Positions 1-9,536 of a DNA stretch of 64,000 nucleotides are shown here, piece by piece. Within the stretch, counting starts at the first letter, position 1. Every line of letters starts with the position of its first letter. The stretch is taken from NCBI RefSeq assembly GCF_002847345.1, contig NZ_LXFV01000032.1:1-64000 (forward strand). The letters are read 5' to 3'. The notes below the pieces were generated by a model. That model saw only the letters and a list, made by a program, of their open reading frames with translations, was not told where the DNA came from and did not search any database. The position numbers were made by a program, and so were the translations under genes. The stretch comes from Pectobacterium peruviense (lineage in GTDB: Bacteria > Pseudomonadota > Gammaproteobacteria > Enterobacterales > Enterobacteriaceae).

Positions 1-27
1 ACCCGCCAGACGGATGGTGTTTTCCAT
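1..27 (-). CDS. start of an unidentified gene, cut by window edge
   Basis: An ATG at 27, read leftwards, opens a frame of nine residues (MENTIRLAG) that reaches the window edge. It lies 3 bases after the stop of the aldolase gene, on the same strand, which suggests a further gene of the PTS operon. Nothing about its function can be said from nine residues. Confidence 0.35.
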
Positions 28-30
28 CAG

Positions 31-696
31 TCAGCCAAGATTGGCATGACCGAAGCGTGCCTGCCAGTCATGATCGAAGCGGTTAAGTGCATCGTCAACC
101 GCAGGATCTTGCAGGAACAGCTCGGCAACGGCTGGGTCAACCGTAATAGCCCGACACCCAGCTAGCAGGCAGTCCAATACCTGACGCGGCGTGCGAAAGC
201 TGGCTGCCAGTACCTGAGTCTGCGGGCTGTGCAGGTTAATCAGGGTTTGCAGTTCTTTCACTAGCGCAATCCCGTCGCCACCTTGTGCATCAATGCGATT
301 GACGTAAGGGGCGATATAGCGAGCGCCCGCCAGTGCGGCATAAAACCCTTGTCCTGCACCGTACACCGCGGTGCCGAGCGTAGGAATATCCAATTCCGTC
401 AACTGCTTAATGGCACGTAAGCCTGCATGTGTTACCGGCACTTTGACGACCAGAGAAGGAATCATCTCTCTGAGCTTTAATGCCTCTTCCACCATCACGT
501 CAGGATCGCGTGACATCACCTGAGCAAACAGCTGTCCTTCTGCGCCGATAACGGCCTGCATGTCTCGCAGCACGCTATAAATATCGGATTTTCCGCGTGC
601 GACAATGCTCGGATTGGTGGTCACGCCTTTAATCGGTAACACGCTAGCGAGTCGTTCCACTGCGGCTACATCAGCCGTATCTAAATAGAATTCCAT
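31..696 (-). CDS. fsa: fructose-6-phosphate aldolase (transaldolase-like, class I)
   Basis: Predicted cytoplasmic class I aldolase that makes or cleaves fructose 6-phosphate-type sugars through a Schiff base. The 221-residue protein aligns by eye along its whole length with E. coli FsaA (220 residues): it shares the start [10 protein letters not shown], the motif TTNPS near residue 26, the Schiff-base Lys85 in [17 protein letters not shown] and [14 protein letters not shown] longer frame exists upstream, but the second of two adjacent ATGs, at 696, is chosen because it matches the FsaA start and sits 6 bases after GGAG. It is the last complete gene of a PTS operon, 52 bases after EIIC. It probably splits the phosphorylated product of that PTS, but the substrate is not shown by the sequence. 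Confidence 0.9.
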   Translation of the reverse strand: MEFYLDTADVAAVERLASVLPIKGVTTNPSIVARGKSDIYSVLRDMQAVIGAEGQLFAQVMSRDPDVMVEEALKLREMIPSLVVKVPVTHAGLRAIKQLTELDIPTLGTAVYGAGQGFYAALAGARYIAPYVNRIDAQGGDGIALVKELQTLINLHSPQTQVLAASFRTPRQVLDCLLAGCRAITVDPAVAELFLQDPAVDDALNRFDHDWQARFGHANLG

Positions 697-748
697 CATT
701 TTCTCCGTACTGAAATCGGTGTTTCGGATGACATCAATACTGTGGCGC

Positions 749-2008
749 TTAGCGCACAATAATGCCCAGCAGAATACCCACCGCGCCGAAATCGGAATCA
801 CTGAACGTGGTGTTTGCCAGCCCGATACTGCCCAACACTGGCAGCAGGAAAACAGGCATGAAAGTAATCAGCAACCCGTTGGTAAAGGAGCCTAAAATTG
901 CGCCGCGACGCCCGCCGGTAGCGTTACCGAAAACCCCAGCTGCCGCGCCAACAAAGAAGTGCGGAACCACCCCGGGAATGATCACCGTCATACCCAGAAG
1001 GTAGAGCAGCACCATACCGATCACCCCTGCGGCAAAGCTGCTCAGGAAGCCAACCAGAACGGCATTCGGCGCATAAGGGAAGACGACAGGGCAATCCAAT
1101 GCTGGTTTAGCGTTGGGGACGAGTTTGTCCGAAATGCCTTTAAACGCGGGCACGATTTCCGCAATTACCATACGCACGCCTTGCAGCACGATATACACGC
1201 CAGCGGCAAAGGTAATGGATTGGATCAGCGAAAACATGAACCAGTTTTTCCCACCTGCGTTCATCGTTTTCACCGCTTCGGGGCCAGCAAACAGGCAGGT
1301 GAAAATGAAGATGAAAAACATGGTAAAGGCGATGGCGACTGGCGTATCACGCAGGAATAGCAGGCTCTTCGGTACTTCCATGTCCTCTGTTGATTTCTCT
1401 TTATTACCAAACTTGCTACCAATAAACGCCGACAGCAGCTGTGATATCGCAGAGAAGTGACCAAAGGCAACGTCATCCGATCCCGTTACTTTCTTCATGT
1501 ACGGGTGAATAATGGCAGGGAACAGCACCATCGATACCCCAACCACCAGCGACCCAACGGTAATCAGCAACACCCCTTTCATACCCGCTGTCGCCAGAAT
1601 CACGGCAACCATCATCGACATAAACAGCGTGTGGTGCCCAGTCAGGAAAATGTATTTCCACGGCGTAAAGCGTGCGATCGCGATATTAATGACCATCGCG
1701 AAGAACATGATCATCGCCATCTCGGTGCCGAAGTTCTTCTGGGCGACGGCGACAATGGCTTCATTGTTAGGCACCACACCGGCGATACCGAACGCATGGT
1801 GGAAAATCGCGGCGAAATCCCCTAGTGAAGATACGATCAGGCTCGCGCCTGCGCCGAGGATCAGGAAACCCATTACGGTTTTCACGGTTCCTTTGATGCA
1901 TTCCGTGGCGGGCTTTTTCTGGGCAATCAGACCGATAAGTGCAATCAAACCAACCAGTATTGACGGTTCAGACAGCACATCACTCATTAAAAAACGGAAG
2001 AATTCCAT
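749..2008 (-). CDS. PTS EIIC transporter, ascorbate type (UlaA/SgaT family)
   Basis: Membrane channel subunit of a sugar phosphotransferase system. The 419-residue protein is hydrophobic throughout, with about ten or eleven membrane segments. It carries UlaA-family landmarks: [16 protein letters not shown] near residue 40, FLTGHH near 120, [18 protein letters not shown] near 280, PNAV and a glycine-rich C-terminal third. It is slightly shorter than E. coli UlaA. The gene follows EIIB by 15 bases in one operon with EIIA, EIIB and the aldolase. The presence of an FSA aldolase rather than the UlaD/E/F set of the ascorbate pathway suggests that the substrate is not L-ascorbate. Family is certain, substrate is open. 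Confidence 0.88.
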   Translation of the reverse strand: MEFFRFLMSDVLSEPSILVGLIALIGLIAQKKPATECIKGTVKTVMGFLILGAGASLIVSSLGDFAAIFHHAFGIAGVVPNNEAIVAVAQKNFGTEMAMIMFFAMVINIAIARFTPWKYIFLTGHHTLFMSMMVAVILATAGMKGVLLITVGSLVVGVSMVLFPAIIHPYMKKVTGSDDVAFGHFSAISQLLSAFIGSKFGNKEKSTEDMEVPKSLLFLRDTPVAIAFTMFFIFIFTCLFAGPEAVKTMNAGGKNWFMFSLIQSITFAAGVYIVLQGVRMVIAEIVPAFKGISDKLVPNAKPALDCPVVFPYAPNAVLVGFLSSFAAGVIGMVLLYLLGMTVIIPGVVPHFFVGAAAGVFGNATGGRRGAILGSFTNGLLITFMPVFLLPVLGSIGLANTTFSDSDFGAVGILLGIIVR

Positions 2009-2023
2009 TTTTGCTCCTCTCGC

Positions 2024-2311
2024 TTATAAGGCGCCAAGTTCTGTCAGGGCGATCGACAGGCGTTCTTTCATCGCCACTTTGTCGATCATGTTATTCAGGG
2101 ACACGATTTTTCCCCCTACCGCCTGTGCGACAAGCTGATCGGCAATGTCTTTGGTTCCGACAAAAATGTCGCTATCCGTTCCTTTCGCCGAACCTAGGTC
2201 CACGTGATCCACGTCTGCAGCCACGCCGAGCTCTTTAATGATGTTTTTAATGCTGATTTCCATCATCAGGCTGGTACCCAGGCCGTTACCGCATACGACT
2301 GTAATTTTCAT
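2024..2311 (-). CDS. PTS EIIB subunit, ascorbate/galactitol type
   Basis: Small cytoplasmic phosphocarrier of 95 residues. The N-terminal loop VCGNGLGTSLMM carries Cys7, the residue that receives phosphate from EIIA and passes it to the sugar in this family (UlaB/SgaB). Full family length. It lies between EIIA (22 bases upstream) and EIIC (15 bases downstream), so the three genes form one complete transporter. Confidence 0.9.
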   Translation of the reverse strand: MKITVVCGNGLGTSLMMEISIKNIIKELGVAADVDHVDLGSAKGTDSDIFVGTKDIADQLVAQAVGGKIVSLNNMIDKVAMKERLSIALTELGAL

Positions 2312-2333
2312 AATCTGTGTCCTCTGGTGGCGA

Positions 2334-2777
2334 TTAATAACGAGAAATAACGGAAAGCACCTGTTCTATCTCCGTCGCGTTAATTAACGCGGCGACGTCA
2401 TCAGGCGTGTCGAACAACTGAGCAAGCTGTGAAATAATATCGATATGGCTATTGCTGTCCGTGGCGGCCAGAACAATCAGCAAATGCACGGGGTCGTTAC
2501 CGTCAGAATGGAAAACTACGCCGTCACGAATCAGCGTCAGGCTGACGCTGAGTTTGTTCACGCCGTCTTCCGGGCGAGCATGCGGCATGGCAATTCCTGG
2601 GCCGACAACATAGTAAGGGCCGATGGCCTCATGAGAGCGGTAGATCGCCTCAATGTAGGTGGGCTCAATCGAGCCATTATCTAATAATGGCTTACAGGAC
2701 AACGCGATAGCATGACGCCAGTCGTCGCAGGCAGGTAAGATTTGAACAACGTCTGGTGTTAGTAAAGTGTTAAGCAT
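2334..2777 (-). CDS. PTS EIIA subunit, mannitol/fructose-ascorbate type
   Basis: Cytoplasmic PTS component of 147 residues that accepts phosphate from HPr. His66 in PGIAMPHARPEDG is the expected phosphorylated residue of the EIIA-2 (UlaC/PtsN-like) domain. The frame is open for another 55 codons upstream, but the ATG at 2777 is preceded by AGAGGTG at good spacing and begins where family members begin. It is the first gene of the PTS-aldolase operon, read away from the two-HTH LacI-type regulator at 3083. Confidence 0.88.
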   Translation of the reverse strand: MLNTLLTPDVVQILPACDDWRHAIALSCKPLLDNGSIEPTYIEAIYRSHEAIGPYYVVGPGIAMPHARPEDGVNKLSVSLTLIRDGVVFHSDGNDPVHLLIVLAATDSNSHIDIISQLAQLFDTPDDVAALINATEIEQVLSVISRY

Positions 2778-2852
2778 TAGAGTCACCTCTGTATCATTCT
2801 GAACGCAGGATAGTGTGCCAGCTTCGAAAATAATGTGATTAACATCTAAAAA

Positions 2853-2864
2853 GATAGCGCTAAC
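2853..2864. promoter_or_regulatory. possible LacI/GntR-type operator
   Basis: GATAGCGCTAAC contains the perfect palindrome TAGCGCTA and resembles operators of GntR-like LacI regulators. It lies 76 bases upstream of the EIIA start in the 305-base gap between the PTS operon and its divergent regulator. The rest of the gap (2778-3082) shows no gene; a short inverted repeat CACCGGAACGGTG lies near 2973. The assignment to the neighbouring regulator is inference. Confidence 0.4.
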
Positions 2865-3082
2865 TGATATGTCTATCATTAACTGTGACCGGCTTAGCAC
2901 AAGCGGGGCTAAGACGTGTTCCCCGCGTGCAGACGGAGGCACACTGTGGGTGGCACGGCATGAGTGATGCAGTCACCGGAACGGTGTGGTGTCTGTACAT
3001 GAACTGAAGGCAATGAATTAACAGGTTTTTATCGCGGCTGTGCGCTGAGAAAAATGACGAATGGAATGGAGAGGAAGTGAGC

Positions 3083-4273
3083 ATGCGTAAGCGTCGTAGT
3101 ACCGGTAAGGTTACGCTACAGGATGTCGCCGACTACGCGGGCGTAGGGACGATGACGGTGTCGCGTGTGATGCGCAAGCCCGATCTGGTCTCTGAGAAGT
3201 TACGCAGTAAAGTGGAGCTGGCCGCCAGAACATTAGGCTATGAGCCCAATCAAGAGGCTAGTTTGCTCACCGAGAGCGCTAACCGCGTAACGCTACAGGA
3301 CATTGCGAACCATGCGGGTGTCGGCGCAATGACGGTGTCCCGTGCATTAAAGGAGCCGGGGCTAGTCTCTGATGCCACGCAGAAGAAAATCGACAATGCG
3401 ATAAAAACACTGGGTTATGTACCGAATCGCGCGGCCGGTGCGTTGGCATCCGCCTATCAGCCGACGATTGCGGTGCTTTATCCTTTTCAGCAAGATCGCG
3501 CCAGCGTTCGTTTTGTTCAAGCGTTACAGCAGACGGTTGGTAAACATAACATTTCGTTGATCATGGGCTGCCATGAATATCGTCAGCACACTGAAGCGGG
3601 AATGGTTGAAAAGCTCTTGCAGCAGCGGCCAGCGGCACTGGTGTTATTCAGTGCGCAGCTTTCACAACGTACCCAGGATCTCATACAGGCCAGTAACGTC
3701 ATTACGGTGAATGTTTCCGGTGCTGCCGCACTGAGCACGAATATCAATATTGATATCGCCCTTGCCGACGCAGCGGAGCAGTTAACCCTTTCGCTGCTGG
3801 ATAAGGGATATCGTCACGTTGCCTATATCGGTGCGCACACGGATAACCGACTGCAAAAACAACAGTTGAATGGCTGGAACAAAGCCATGCTGGCGCATTA
3901 TCACAATGCGGATTTGAAGATTACGATCCCGGAAGCCCCCAGCCTACAGTTTGGCCGCTATGCCATGACGGAACTGCTACAAAATCAGCCGGAACTGGAC
4001 GCCATTATCTGTAGCCATGAAGAAATCTCGCTGGGCGCGCTTTTTGAATGCCAGCGTCGTCTAATGAAAGTCCCTTACGATCTGGCGATTGCCTGTCTGG
4101 ATGGTTCTGAGCAATGCGAACACACGTTCCCAGCACTGACCGCGATGCGGTTGGATTACGAAAAGCTGGGTGCGGAGGTTGGACGTCTGGTATTAGCCAT
4201 GATGGATAACGACGATCACCCACCGGTACTGGAAACAGTAAAATTCATCTTTGAACCCCGCGCCAGTAGCTAA
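3083..4273 (+). CDS. LacI/GntR-like regulator with two tandem helix-turn-helix domains
   Basis: Transcriptional regulator of 396 residues, about 60 longer than a normal LacI protein. The extra length is a second DNA-binding domain. Residues 10-58 (VTLQDVADYAGVGTMTVSRV onward, ending LGYEPNQ) and residues 69-117 (VTLQDIANHAGVGAMTVSRA onward, ending LGYVPNR) are two complete LacI headpieces, 59 residues apart and clearly homologous. A periplasmic-binding-protein-like sensor domain follows from about residue 128 and resembles E. coli GntR. The ATG at 3083 is preferred over GTG at 3077 because GGAGAGGA lies 7 bases before it. Divergent from the PTS-aldolase operon, which it probably controls. A hairpin terminator follows at 4326. 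Confidence 0.88.
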   Translation: MRKRRSTGKVTLQDVADYAGVGTMTVSRVMRKPDLVSEKLRSKVELAARTLGYEPNQEASLLTESANRVTLQDIANHAGVGAMTVSRALKEPGLVSDATQKKIDNAIKTLGYVPNRAAGALASAYQPTIAVLYPFQQDRASVRFVQALQQTVGKHNISLIMGCHEYRQHTEAGMVEKLLQQRPAALVLFSAQLSQRTQDLIQASNVITVNVSGAAALSTNINIDIALADAAEQLTLSLLDKGYRHVAYIGAHTDNRLQKQQLNGWNKAMLAHYHNADLKITIPEAPSLQFGRYAMTELLQNQPELDAIICSHEEISLGALFECQRRLMKVPYDLAIACLDGSEQCEHTFPALTAMRLDYEKLGAEVGRLVLAMMDNDDHPPVLETVKFIFEPRASS

Positions 4274-4325
4274 TCAGGGATATAAAGTCGAATGGCTACT
4301 CCGCCAATGCGTTAGAGCCGCACGC

Positions 4326-4356
4326 AGCCGGGGGAGATGTATATACCCCGGCTTTG
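4326..4356 (+). terminator. terminator after the LacI-type regulator
   Basis: AGCCGGGG (4326-4333) pairs with CCCCGGCT (4346-4353) across a 12-base loop, followed by TTTGAGTT. It lies about 50 bases after the regulator stop codon. Confidence 0.6.
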
Positions 4357-4431
4357 AGTTCGTGCTAAGAAAACGATGTCTGTCGATTGATGAGTGAATG
4401 GACGGCGGTAATAGGAAGCGTATCGGATATA

Positions 4432-4758
4432 TTACATGTTTGAATATAGGTTCATAATAATACCGCCGCTGATAATGAGTGCCATTGAAAATACAGCGGG
4501 CAAATCAGGTTTTTGTTTATAGAGCAGCATTGAAATAAATGTTACGCCGATAATGCCAAAGCCGCACCATAACGAATAGGCAATCCCCACGGGTAGATAG
4601 CCCATCGCACGTGTTAACGAAAAATAGCAAAGACAGTAAGCGAGAATAACGATAATGGAAGGCGTACGTTTTTTAAATCCATCGGTTTTTTTTATCATCG
4701 ATGTGCCAGTAATTTCCGAACCAATCGAAAGCGCCAACCATAAGAATCCGTTGAACAT
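4432..4758 (-). CDS. small multidrug resistance (SMR) family membrane protein, second of a pair
   Basis: 108-residue protein with four membrane segments of the SMR (EmrE/MdtI/EbrB) family. The conserved membrane-embedded glutamate is present as Glu15 in SIGSEITGTS, and the family motif for the third segment appears as PVGIAYSLWCGFGIIG. It follows a second SMR gene by 17 bases, a layout typical of heterodimeric SMR transporters. Both lie downstream of cutC-cutD in the same direction. SMR genes are known neighbours of choline TMA-lyase clusters in other bacteria. Inference: transport of choline or of the product trimethylamine, both small amine cations. Confidence 0.82.
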   Translation of the reverse strand: MFNGFLWLALSIGSEITGTSMIKKTDGFKKRTPSIIVILAYCLCYFSLTRAMGYLPVGIAYSLWCGFGIIGVTFISMLLYKQKPDLPAVFSMALIISGGIIMNLYSNM

Positions 4759-4775
4759 GATGAATATCCTTGTAT

Positions 4776-5192
4776 TTAATGAATAATTTTTGTCTCTAAT
4801 GGCTGAACTTGGTCACTGCTGTCCAATTTTTCAGGCGGTTCATCCACGCCCATTTTAGAAAAGAGATTCATGATCGTTATGCCTGTAGCAATAACGACCA
4901 TTCCAACGATTGCTGGGATGTCAGGATGTTGACCATAAAAGATAATACTGAGCGTCGAAACCAATAAAATACCCGTACCAGACCAGGTTGCGTAGGCTAA
5001 CCCCACAGGAAGATGTTTTACGGCTTTTGAGAGTGAATAATAACAAACACAGTACAGCAGAATAATAACGGCCAATAACGCGAATTTTGTCATCCCCTGG
5101 CTATTATCAAACATTTTTAACGTGGAGGTGGCAGACGTTTCTGACAAGATGACCAATAACATCCACAGCCATGACTGCTTTCTGAGTGACAT
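4776..5192 (-). CDS. SMR family membrane protein, first of a pair
   Basis: 138-residue SMR protein with four membrane segments and a polar C-terminal tail of about 30 residues (from about residue 113), which is longer than in EmrE but resembles the extended partner in paired SMR systems such as MdtJ. The conserved glutamate is Glu18 in LLVILSETSATS. The motif PVGLAYATWSGTGILLV matches the family. It lies downstream of cutD, separated by a 254-base gap filled by a palindromic interspersed element, so transcription from the cut promoter into the SMR pair may be reduced. Confidence 0.82.
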   Translation of the reverse strand: MSLRKQSWLWMLLVILSETSATSTLKMFDNSQGMTKFALLAVIILLYCVCYYSLSKAVKHLPVGLAYATWSGTGILLVSTLSIIFYGQHPDIPAIVGMVVIATGITIMNLFSKMGVDEPPEKLDSSDQVQPLETKIIH

Positions 5193-5234
5193 AGTATTGC
5201 TCCTGATTTATCTGCTGTTAAGAATACGTGGTCT

Positions 5235-5434
<200 letters not shown>

Positions 5435-5446
5435 CTAGTTTTCTCT

Positions 5447-6397
5447 TTAATGACGAACCAGCCGAATGTCGAAATCAAACTCGTCAAAGAAAGCGTCCAA
5501 ACGATTTAACTCTTCCTCGTTGTAACTGGGATCCGTTTTTATTGGATAAAGCATGCCGAGTCTTTCGTACTTTTTGCGGCCTAGTTGGTGGTAGGGCAGG
5601 ATGTCGATGCGTCTGACATTACCGCGCTTCGCTAGCTTTTTTACGTACTGAATCGCGCCCGTGATGGCGTCATACGAATCGTTGTATCCGCGAACTAACG
5701 GCATACGAATAACGATATTGGCGCCCAATTCGACCAGATGTTCCAGATTACGCCGTATGTTCTCATTTCCTATGCCAAGCAGCGCCTTATGCCGATTCGT
5801 GTCGATATGTTTAAGATCGAAGAGAAACATATCCGTTACCGCTGCCAGTTGGTCAAAGTGGGATATTGACGTTGTCCCCTGTGTTTCTACTGCGGTATTG
5901 ATCATCTTTTGTTTGCACGCCTGAAGAAGCGCAACCGCAAAATCCGTTTGCAGACTCACCTCTCCGCCGCTGAGCGTCACGCCGCCGCCGGAAGACTCAT
6001 AAAAGCTGTAGTCCTGCATGATGACAGCCATCAATTCTGTGACAGTCATGTCTTGTCCTACGATGTCGAGGGCATTGGAGGGACATGCCGCCTCGCATTT
6101 TCGGCAGCCTGTGCACTGAACAGTGCGATCGATATGATGAAATCGCGAGCCACATTCATCCGCGATCAGCGTATGGATACCGCGGGGACACGTCTCGGCA
6201 CATTTGCCGCAGTGCAGGCACTTATCAGGGGAGAACAGGATTTGGTAAGCGCGACGTATTCCCTCTGGATTGGCGCACCAAGGGCAACGGATATTGCAGC
6301 CCTTCATAAAGATCAGCGTACGAACGCCATCCCCATCGTAGATCGAATACTTCTGAATATTGAATATTCGACCTGTGATTTCTTTTGCTGATTCCAT
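5447..6397 (-). CDS. cutD: choline trimethylamine-lyase activating enzyme (radical SAM)
   Basis: Cytoplasmic radical-SAM enzyme of 316 residues that places the glycyl radical on CutC under anaerobic conditions. The SAM cluster motif is CNIRCPWC near residue 34. Two ferredoxin-like 4Fe-4S motifs follow, CLHCGKCAETCP and CTGCRKCEAACP, as in activases of the CutD/glycerol dehydratase group. SGGGVTLSGGEV near residue 138 is the glycine-rich SAM-binding motif. ATG at 6397 is chosen over GTG at 6409 because GGAG lies 6 bases before it. It follows cutC by 86 bases on the same strand, and the identity of CutC fixes the substrate. Confidence 0.9.
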   Translation of the reverse strand: MESAKEITGRIFNIQKYSIYDGDGVRTLIFMKGCNIRCPWCANPEGIRRAYQILFSPDKCLHCGKCAETCPRGIHTLIADECGSRFHHIDRTVQCTGCRKCEAACPSNALDIVGQDMTVTELMAVIMQDYSFYESSGGGVTLSGGEVSLQTDFAVALLQACKQKMINTAVETQGTTSISHFDQLAAVTDMFLFDLKHIDTNRHKALLGIGNENIRRNLEHLVELGANIVIRMPLVRGYNDSYDAITGAIQYVKKLAKRGNVRRIDILPYHQLGRKKYERLGMLYPIKTDPSYNEEELNRLDAFFDEFDFDIRLVRH

Positions 6398-6483
6398 CTC
6401 ACTCTCCACATGTCATCCCGCCTGCGGCAAGATAAACATCCTTGTTCAAGGTGTGCGCCTTATTCATGTTCGCTGCTGGTGGT

Positions 6484-8988
6484 TCAGAATTTCTCAATCA
6501 TGGTGCGGCTAATGATTTCATCCTGAACCTCTTTGCATAGTTCAACGAAGTACGCGCTGTAACCCGCCACGCGGACGATTAAATCGCGGTATTTTTCTGG
6601 GGTTTGCTGTGCTTTTCTCAGCACCTCATCGTCAACATAGCTGAATTGCATCTGACCATTGCCCAGAATGGAGGATGTTCTCAGCAGGGTGATCAGCCCG
6701 TTGCGACCTTCTGGCGTGTCCAGCATGCCTTTAAGGAATTTGAAGTTATGCACCATGCCTATATTCATGCTTTCCACATTCATTCTGCTGACCGATTTGA
6801 TGCTTGCCGTCGGCCCTTTTTTGTCGGCCCCTTGGGTTGGGCTGATTCCATCGGAGAGCGGCGTCCACGCCAGACGCCCGTTTGCGCTGGCTGCGGTCAA
6901 TGCGCCGATCGGCGTATTGTTGGAGATAGATAAGGTGCCGTGGCTAAAGGTGGAATAAAGCATTTTGTATTGGCGGCATTCGCGTTCTGTCCATTCGGTG
7001 ATATCGCGCGCGAGCTGGTCAACGGCGTTGTCGTCATTACCGAATTTCGGCGCATTCAGGCAGTCTCTGTGCAGCATTTCATCGCCTGAAAAGTTAGCCA
7101 GTAGAGCGTCACGCATCTGCTCCAGTGTGTATTTATGCTCCTCATAAACGAGTTTCCGAATGGCCATCATGGAATCGACGTAGGTGGCTAATCCAGAGAA
7201 TATGAGTCCAGGTCCATGATTGATTAATGCCCCACCGGCAGCCACGTCTTGACCTTTTTCCATACAGCCTTCGACCAGCAGCGACATCAGTGGCTTAGGG
7301 GCGATATCGCGATGTACGCGCTGACTAATCACGGTGCCAATTGCCGACAGGCGGATAATGTGCGCGATCTGCGTTTTCACTGCGCGATCAAACGCTTCAA
7401 AAGTCTCCAACGTACTCAATTCGCCAGTGTCCAACCCCTGAACGCGATCGAACCGAATCATACGGCCACGGTTTAAGACAAACTCGATAGCGATCGGCCA
7501 CTGGGTGTAGCCCGTGGAGGTCCACTGATAAATGCGACCCGACTTTTGCGGTTCTACACAGCCCATCAGGCAGTAATCGCGCGCATCGTCAAAATCGAAG
7601 CCTTTGCGCAGCATCATCTTGATATGGGAATCATCGAAGTGACATGCCGGAAAACCCATGCCGGATTTGACCACATCGATAATTTTTTCCATGTACTCGT
7701 GCGGCGATTGATTATGAATCCGGCAGGCGAGTGAAGGCTGATACACTTTCACAAAACGCACCGCATCCATGATCAGGTAGGTCAGATCGTTACAGGCATC
7801 ACCCCCGCTACGCTTCTGTCCGCCTACCGTCAGGTTGATGAATGGCTGATAGCCAGCGAAATACTTCGCGCCGCTTTCGCTCGACATCCACATCAGTTCC
7901 GCGCATTTCAGAATGAACATCTGTAGCAGTTCCAGCGCCTGTTCGCGCGTCTGGCGACCAGACTGAATGTCGGCTTCATACATCGGGTAGCAGTATTGAT
8001 CGACGCGTCCTAACGAGATACCGGTTTGGTTTTCTTCAATTTCAAACAAAGACTCCAGCGTCCAAATACTTTGTAGGGCTTCCTGCAACGTTTTGGGAGG
8101 ATTGGCAGGTACGTTCTCGTTTACGTCGGCAATCAGCAGCAGTTCAGCACGCCGTAAGGCATCGTTTTCCTGTGCCGCCTGTTCACGTGCCTGTGCTGCG
8201 ATGCGGTTGGCATAGGCCATGACGCCATCGCAGGTTTCAATCGCCGCCTTATAGAAATAGATACGATCGATATGAGCTGGGTCTTCCATACCGAGTTCAG
8301 CAAGTTTTGCTTGCGCATCGGCTTTGATGCCCTTCATCCCTTTAGTAAAGAGCAGCACGTCGTAACCTGGGCAGGTATCGCCGCCGCCGTTGATTTGGTG
8401 ATAAGAGAGATCGCTGACGAAGGTTTCTCCGCTGAATTCCCAGAGGCCAGCTTCACGATATTGTGCTTCGCACACTTCATCCAGCGAGCGACCTTGCCAA
8501 AACGGTACGATCTCATCACGGATGATTTTTTTATCTTCTTCTGAAATCTGAAACGGGTCTTGAGGGCGCGTGCTCATGGTGTCCAGTTCGTCTCGTACCC
8601 AGCGCCAGGCAATATCGGGAGAGAATGCCCCCGCTCGCGGTTTACCGCAGGGATGCCCGACGATCAACTCCTCATCCTGAATCAGGATCGGGGCAGTTTC
8701 GCAGGCTCTACGGAAGGATTTCGCACGTAGCAGAATCGGTGGCAATCCGGGGTTGTTTTTCGCGACTTCGGTAAAGGCTAATGCGCGATAAATAGAGACG
8801 CTGGGACGCGCCTCCAAATAGCGCGCGCGCAGGCGCTGCATACGTGGCGTAAGCATTTCTTGCTGCGCTACTTTTTCATCTGCGGAGGATTTTTTACTGC
8901 CATCCTGTCTGGCCATTTTTTCGGTATTCACGATGCTGTTACCGAGTGAGAAATGGTTTGTGTCTGGCGCTAACGTGTCATTATCCAT
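6484..8988 (-). CDS. cutC: choline trimethylamine-lyase (glycyl radical enzyme)
   Basis: Anaerobic glycyl radical enzyme that splits choline into trimethylamine and acetaldehyde. The 834-residue protein carries all catalytic residues known from Desulfovibrio CutC at a constant offset of 12: Tyr196, Asp204 (in [10 protein letters not shown]), Cys477 and Glu479 (in GCVEPQ), Tyr494 and the radical Gly809 (in RVAGYS). It has the PFL-like domain (about 55-650) and the glycyl-radical domain at the C terminus. The first 45 residues are polar and unlike the core, but the long N-terminal extension of Klebsiella-type CutC is absent. GGAG lies 8 bases before the ATG. No shell protein genes or acetaldehyde-processing genes are seen nearby, so this is a minimal cutCD cluster. 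Confidence 0.93.
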   Translation of the reverse strand: MDNDTLAPDTNHFSLGNSIVNTEKMARQDGSKKSSADEKVAQQEMLTPRMQRLRARYLEARPSVSIYRALAFTEVAKNNPGLPPILLRAKSFRRACETAPILIQDEELIVGHPCGKPRAGAFSPDIAWRWVRDELDTMSTRPQDPFQISEEDKKIIRDEIVPFWQGRSLDEVCEAQYREAGLWEFSGETFVSDLSYHQINGGGDTCPGYDVLLFTKGMKGIKADAQAKLAELGMEDPAHIDRIYFYKAAIETCDGVMAYANRIAAQAREQAAQENDALRRAELLLIADVNENVPANPPKTLQEALQSIWTLESLFEIEENQTGISLGRVDQYCYPMYEADIQSGRQTREQALELLQMFILKCAELMWMSSESGAKYFAGYQPFINLTVGGQKRSGGDACNDLTYLIMDAVRFVKVYQPSLACRIHNQSPHEYMEKIIDVVKSGMGFPACHFDDSHIKMMLRKGFDFDDARDYCLMGCVEPQKSGRIYQWTSTGYTQWPIAIEFVLNRGRMIRFDRVQGLDTGELSTLETFEAFDRAVKTQIAHIIRLSAIGTVISQRVHRDIAPKPLMSLLVEGCMEKGQDVAAGGALINHGPGLIFSGLATYVDSMMAIRKLVYEEHKYTLEQMRDALLANFSGDEMLHRDCLNAPKFGNDDNAVDQLARDITEWTERECRQYKMLYSTFSHGTLSISNNTPIGALTAASANGRLAWTPLSDGISPTQGADKKGPTASIKSVSRMNVESMNIGMVHNFKFLKGMLDTPEGRNGLITLLRTSSILGNGQMQFSYVDDEVLRKAQQTPEKYRDLIVRVAGYSAYFVELCKEVQDEIISRTMIEKF

Positions 8989-9323
8989 ACGAAAGTCTCC
9001 GACTGTTATTTTTCTGATTCAATAAAGGGTAATAAGGGGATTCCGTGTGCAATATTCGAAATATGGAATAAGTAGGGAATGTAATCCTGAATGTTACTGT
9101 ATTTATTAATAGAGGTTTTTATGATGTCGATGGTCCTCTGCTCTATAAAATAGAGCAATGATTGTTATATTAAACTGCTATTCCATCTTGTTATTAAATT
9201 AATCCTAATTATATGGGGATTTTTTTGTTTATTAATTGACGCTGTTTTTTAATAATTGTTTTTAGGTGTTCAAGATAGTGTAGTCATCATTTTAATGTTG
9301 ATGGAAATATCGATGTTGGTAAG

Positions 9324-9337
9324 TTGATTAAGATCAA
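9324..9337. promoter_or_regulatory. FNR box (anaerobic activation site) upstream of cutC
   Basis: TTGATTAAGATCAA is an exact match to the FNR consensus TTGAT-N4-ATCAA. It lies 336 bases before the cutC start codon. An oxygen-responsive site fits a glycyl radical operon, since the CutC radical is destroyed by oxygen. The distance implies a leader of about 250-300 bases if FNR activates from the usual -41 position. Confidence 0.7.
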
Positions 9338-9483
9338 AATATTCTTTTTATTATTTTTGTTTTTTTTATTGCCATTTCTTTGTTAATTATTTCGAGTGCA
9401 TGTTTTTGTCATGAATAAAAAGGGAGGTTATATACTCTACATAATTCTAATTGCAGGAGAGCGATAAGATAGGGGAGATAATT

Positions 9484-9515
9484 CAGGCCAATCTACGCTT
9501 AAGATAATTGGCCTG
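9484..9515 (-). terminator. hairpin after the SDR gene
   Basis: CAGGCCAAT (9484-9492) and ATTGGCCTG (9507-9515) form a 9-base-pair stem with a 14-base loop, 21 bases after the stop codon of the SDR gene. There is no clear T-run, so it may be a weak terminator or an mRNA-stabilising end. Confidence 0.4.
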
Positions 9516-9536
9516 GAGTTGAAGAGAAATATAGTG

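Larger units (their letters stand above)
8989..9536. other. long AT-rich gap upstream of cutC
   Basis: 548 bases without a gene, very AT-rich from about 9100 to 9420. It holds the FNR box at 9324-9337 and a hairpin at 9484-9515. It is expected to carry the cutC promoter and a long 5' untranslated leader, or a promoter closer to the gene that could not be placed with confidence. Confidence 0.5.

Noticed and set aside
1512-2138. Frame of 208 codons antisense to the PTS EIIC/EIIB genes
   Set aside because: Shadow of the PTS genes; composition is rich in Thr, Ile and Pro without any motif.
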